Assembly: GCA_015486555.1 (NCBI GenBank)
Contig: WFRL01000040.1
Coordinates: 1 to 23,051, forward strand
From: Candidatus Microgenomates bacterium
Lineage (GTDB): Bacteria; Patescibacteriota; Microgenomatia; JAADGY01
Direction of reading: 5' to 3'
DNA length: 23,051 bases
Below are positions 21,462-23,051 of this stretch, piece by piece. Both the position numbers and the translations under genes were made by a program. Numbering within the stretch: position 1 is the first letter of the stretch; each line of letters starts with the position of its first letter. A model generated the notes under the pieces. The model was not told the origin of the DNA and ran no database searches. It saw only the letters and a list, made by a program, of their open reading frames with translations.

Positions 21462-21533
21462 GTCATCCTGAACGAGCCGAGAGGCGAAGTGAAGGATCTA
21501 GAGAGCGGAAGCGAGCGCAAAGGTACTGGCACT
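21462..21533 (+). repeat. Hairpin repeat unit R3c, subtype A
   Basis: GTCATCCTGAACGAGCC ... GAAGGATCTAGAGAGCGGAA, then GCGAGCGCAAAGGTACTGGCACT. It is longer than other copies by an insertion between the stem and the tail. Confidence 0.8.
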
Positions 21534-21593
21534 CAGGCTTTCTTACCTCTGACTGAGTTCCGAGTTCCAAGTTCTGTCTTATTTGAAAATTGA

Positions 21594-22430
21594 TCATTGA
21601 TAATTGGTCATTTTTACGAAGTTCTCTTCTCCCCCATTACCAATAAGCCACTCATCTATAACTCCTTCTTTCCTTACTTCCTGGAAACGTTCTTGGGGCA
21701 TTAGCAAGTGGCTCAAGCAAACCAAAACATACTTGGCTTTCATTTCTTTTAGTTTTTTGGCTGTTTTTAATAAAGTGCCTCCTCTTGCACTAAAATCATC
21801 AATAAGAACAATTTTCTTGTTCAATACACTTGGTCCATGGTAGCCCTCAAATTTTATCTTTCCATTATGTCTATCACGCTTTTTGACAAACCAGCCGACT
21901 AATAACCCTAACCTTTTTGCTAGTTGAGTAGCCCTTTCTGAACCCCCCTTATCTGGTGAAACTACTAGCCATTCATTGCCTACCCTACCCTTTAATTTTT
22001 TCTCAAACCAAGGTAAAAAGGACAAATGAACAACCGGCTTAGTAAAGTAACTCAATGACTCTATATGATGTAGATCATAAACCACAAACTCATCTACCCC
22101 CGCTGCCTCTAATAAACGGATCACCAATCTCATCGACAATGGCTCCCCTTCCAAGAAGACCTTGTTTTGAGGCGAGTAAGGAAACCACCAAGCTTCAAGA
22201 ACAACCCTTTTAACCCCTAACTCTTTAAGAGCATCAACCGTCAAAAGAGTTAGAATTAAATTTCTATTAATCTGAGGATAAAAATGAACCTTCAGAACTA
22301 CTCTCCTAAACTTTTTTATCTCTGGGGGAACCAAAACTTTTAACTCACCGTTAGAAAAAGTAACCACCTCAACTTTTTCTTGAACCTCTGGCCATTCCTG
22401 CCAACTTAAAGTTATTTCCTTGCCCTCCAT
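21594..22430 (-). CDS. prs: Divergent ribose-phosphate pyrophosphokinase (PRPP synthetase)
   Basis: The family makes PRPP from ribose 5-phosphate and ATP for nucleotide and cofactor synthesis. Seen: VVTFSNGELKV (FSDGE-type), LLTVDALKELGVKRVVLEAW, a YSPQNK segment in place of YARQD, GVDEFVVYDLH (the conserved DLH), VVSPDKGGSERA, the catalytic-loop-like VKKRDRHNG, and the PRPP loop VLIDDFSARGGTLLKTA. At 278 residues it is shorter than the usual 310-320. I chose ATG 22430 because TGCTATTAT ends 7 nt upstream; a GTG at 22496 would add 22 residues and overlap the preceding gene by 14 nt. The end MTNYQ-stop is encoded by a repeat end (ATGACCAATTATCAATGA), so the C-terminus may have been altered by the insertion. 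Confidence 0.88.
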   Translation of the reverse strand: MEGKEITLSWQEWPEVQEKVEVVTFSNGELKVLVPPEIKKFRRVVLKVHFYPQINRNLILTLLTVDALKELGVKRVVLEAWWFPYSPQNKVFLEGEPLSMRLVIRLLEAAGVDEFVVYDLHHIESLSYFTKPVVHLSFLPWFEKKLKGRVGNEWLVVSPDKGGSERATQLAKRLGLLVGWFVKKRDRHNGKIKFEGYHGPSVLNKKIVLIDDFSARGGTLLKTAKKLKEMKAKYVLVCLSHLLMPQERFQEVRKEGVIDEWLIGNGGEENFVKMTNYQ

Positions 22431-22437
22431 TTTATTA

Positions 22438-22446
22438 ATAATAGCA
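22438..22446 (-). promoter_or_regulatory. Extended -10 promoter of prs, likely leaderless
   Basis: TG-C-TATTAT (5/6, with the extended TG) ends 7 nt before the ATG at 22430, within the 52-nt gap after the upstream gene. Confidence 0.5.
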
Positions 22447-22482
22447 AAAATTAGTTTAGGTGGGATCAAACCTACAAAAAAA

Positions 22483-23051
22483 TCACTTTTTCTCACTTAC
22501 TGAATTATTCCTCTTCTTCCAAACCACATATCTCTCATCAACCTTCCCTGTAACCGGATCAATCACCACCGTAACTCGTGCTTTTCGCATCCGCTCGATT
22601 ATCTCCTCCTCGGGTTTAGATAGTCCTTGCACTCCCTTATAACCAAATTGCTCAAGAATACCAAATTCGCTAGGAAAAGACTCCCCGTAAACTGCAATCT
22701 TGCCTTCAGAAGTAATCCCCACCACCCCGGGAAGATTTGTAAAGGGAAGGAAAACAGGAGTAGTGCGCGGATCATTTATGTCAACCTTTTCATACAATCG
22801 TGCAAACAGCGCAGCAGCCCGCGCGTGCTCTCTTTCTAATTCTTCCTTTGAAGGATTTGTTACATTGCTATGATTATTAAGATATCGAAGTTGCTTTAAG
22901 ATATCACCACTATTTCTAGGAAGACTGGGATTAAGCGGAATTTTTTTAACCTTACCATCAGGGGGAACGATTAAAAGCGAATAGTTAAAAGGTAAAACCG
23001 CATAGTCACAATAGTCGCAATTTTGTTTATCCTCCCCCTTAACAAAAATTA
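22483..23051 (-). CDS. Unknown protein, 5' end beyond the window
   Basis: The frame is open from the right edge to a TGA at 22483-22485, giving 188 visible residues. The true start lies outside. A TTG at 22797 could start a 104-residue version, but the upstream part (KEELEREHARAAALFARLYE) reads as continuous coding sequence. Seen: KQNCDYCDYAVLPFNYSLLI, with a CxxC near the left of the visible part; VPPDGKVKKIPLNPSLPR; a charged helix; VFLPFTNLPGVVGITSEGKI; and VTVVIDPVTGKVDERYVVWK. Repeated DGK/EGK/TGK turns suggest beta-rich pieces. No family recognised. It precedes prs on the same strand. Confidence 0.7.
   Translation of the reverse strand, partial: IFVKGEDKQNCDYCDYAVLPFNYSLLIVPPDGKVKKIPLNPSLPRNSGDILKQLRYLNNHSNVTNPSKEELEREHARAAALFARLYEKVDINDPRTTPVFLPFTNLPGVVGITSEGKIAVYGESFPSEFGILEQFGYKGVQGLSKPEEEIIERMRKARVTVVIDPVTGKVDERYVVWKKRNNSVSEKK

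Larger units (their letters stand above)
21158..21623. repeat. Repeat island 3 (mosaic of hairpin units with inverted ends)
   Basis: This fills the gap between hisS and prs. The left end (21158-21248) and right end (21551-21623) carry inverted ACCAATTATCAA, ATGATCA and ACAGAACTT blocks. Between them are hairpin units A (plus), B (minus), A (plus), the mirror image of island 1. A half-unit remnant, AAGGATGAC, lies at 21423-21431. The right end includes the last codons and stop of prs. No gene or RNA gene is seen. Confidence 0.8.

Noticed and set aside
22431..22496. GTG start giving 22 extra residues to prs
   Set aside because: It overlaps the upstream gene by 14 nt, has no ribosome binding site, and an extended -10 box lies 7 nt before the ATG at 22430.
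1..23051. UGA recoding to Gly, tRNA, rRNA or tmRNA genes
   Set aside because: UGA ends glyA, the 3549 gene, the giant gene and prs at the expected places; no cloverleaf, rRNA or tmRNA sequence was recognised by eye on either strand.

Overview
The window looks like a chromosomal segment of a small-genome bacterium of the Candidate Phyla Radiation (Patescibacteria), most likely Microgenomates-like. This is inferred from gene content and style, not from a marker gene. The DNA is AT-rich and densely packed. Compact, divergent versions of housekeeping genes (folD, glyA, trpS, hisS, prs, a 594-residue UvrD) sit beside membrane-anchored or secreted proteins of unknown role. UGA is used as an ordinary stop (glyA ends TGG TGA), so the UGA-to-glycine recoding of Gracilibacteria/SR1 does not apply.

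Layout: 1-3447 (minus) holds a divergent folD, an orphan with a receiver-like pattern, and glyA. 3549-5990 (plus) holds a cysteine-rich membrane-anchored protein, trpS and an LCP cell-wall ligase. 5987-8805 (minus) holds a FemAB-type transferase and a UvrD/PcrA helicase. 8849-9211 is a repeat island. 9193-16136 (minus) is a five-gene run: two FN3-type membrane-anchored paralogues bracket a 1121-residue secreted protein, followed by a small anchored protein and a thymidylate synthase with extra MtrA-like/DUF4346-like ends. 16204-17196 (minus) is an unknown protein with its own near-consensus promoter. 17305-17691 is a second repeat island. 17711-18001 (plus) is a minimal MGMT-type protein. 18048-21133 (minus) holds hisS, a small unknown protein and a VanY-type carboxypeptidase. 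21158-21623 is the third repeat island. 21594-23051 (minus) holds a PRPP synthetase and an unknown gene that runs off the right edge.

How the genes fit together: glyA and folD interconvert tetrahydrofolate one-carbon units, and the thymidylate synthase would consume methylene-tetrahydrofolate for dTMP. LCP, FemAB and VanY belong to Gram-positive-type envelope and peptidoglycan work. The FN3/1121-residue operon probably makes a cell-surface structure.

Three patterns cut across the genes. (1) Seven genes, mostly at the head of a transcription unit, have a TANNNT -10 box only 6-7 nt before the start codon, which predicts leaderless mRNAs; operon-internal genes often show Shine-Dalgarno sequences instead. 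(2) Nine copies of a hairpin repeat, in two subtypes, sit in three mosaic islands. Two islands have A-B-A order, with the B unit inverted. (3) The outer ends of this repeat family form the last codons and stop codons of folD, the thymidylate synthase gene and prs.
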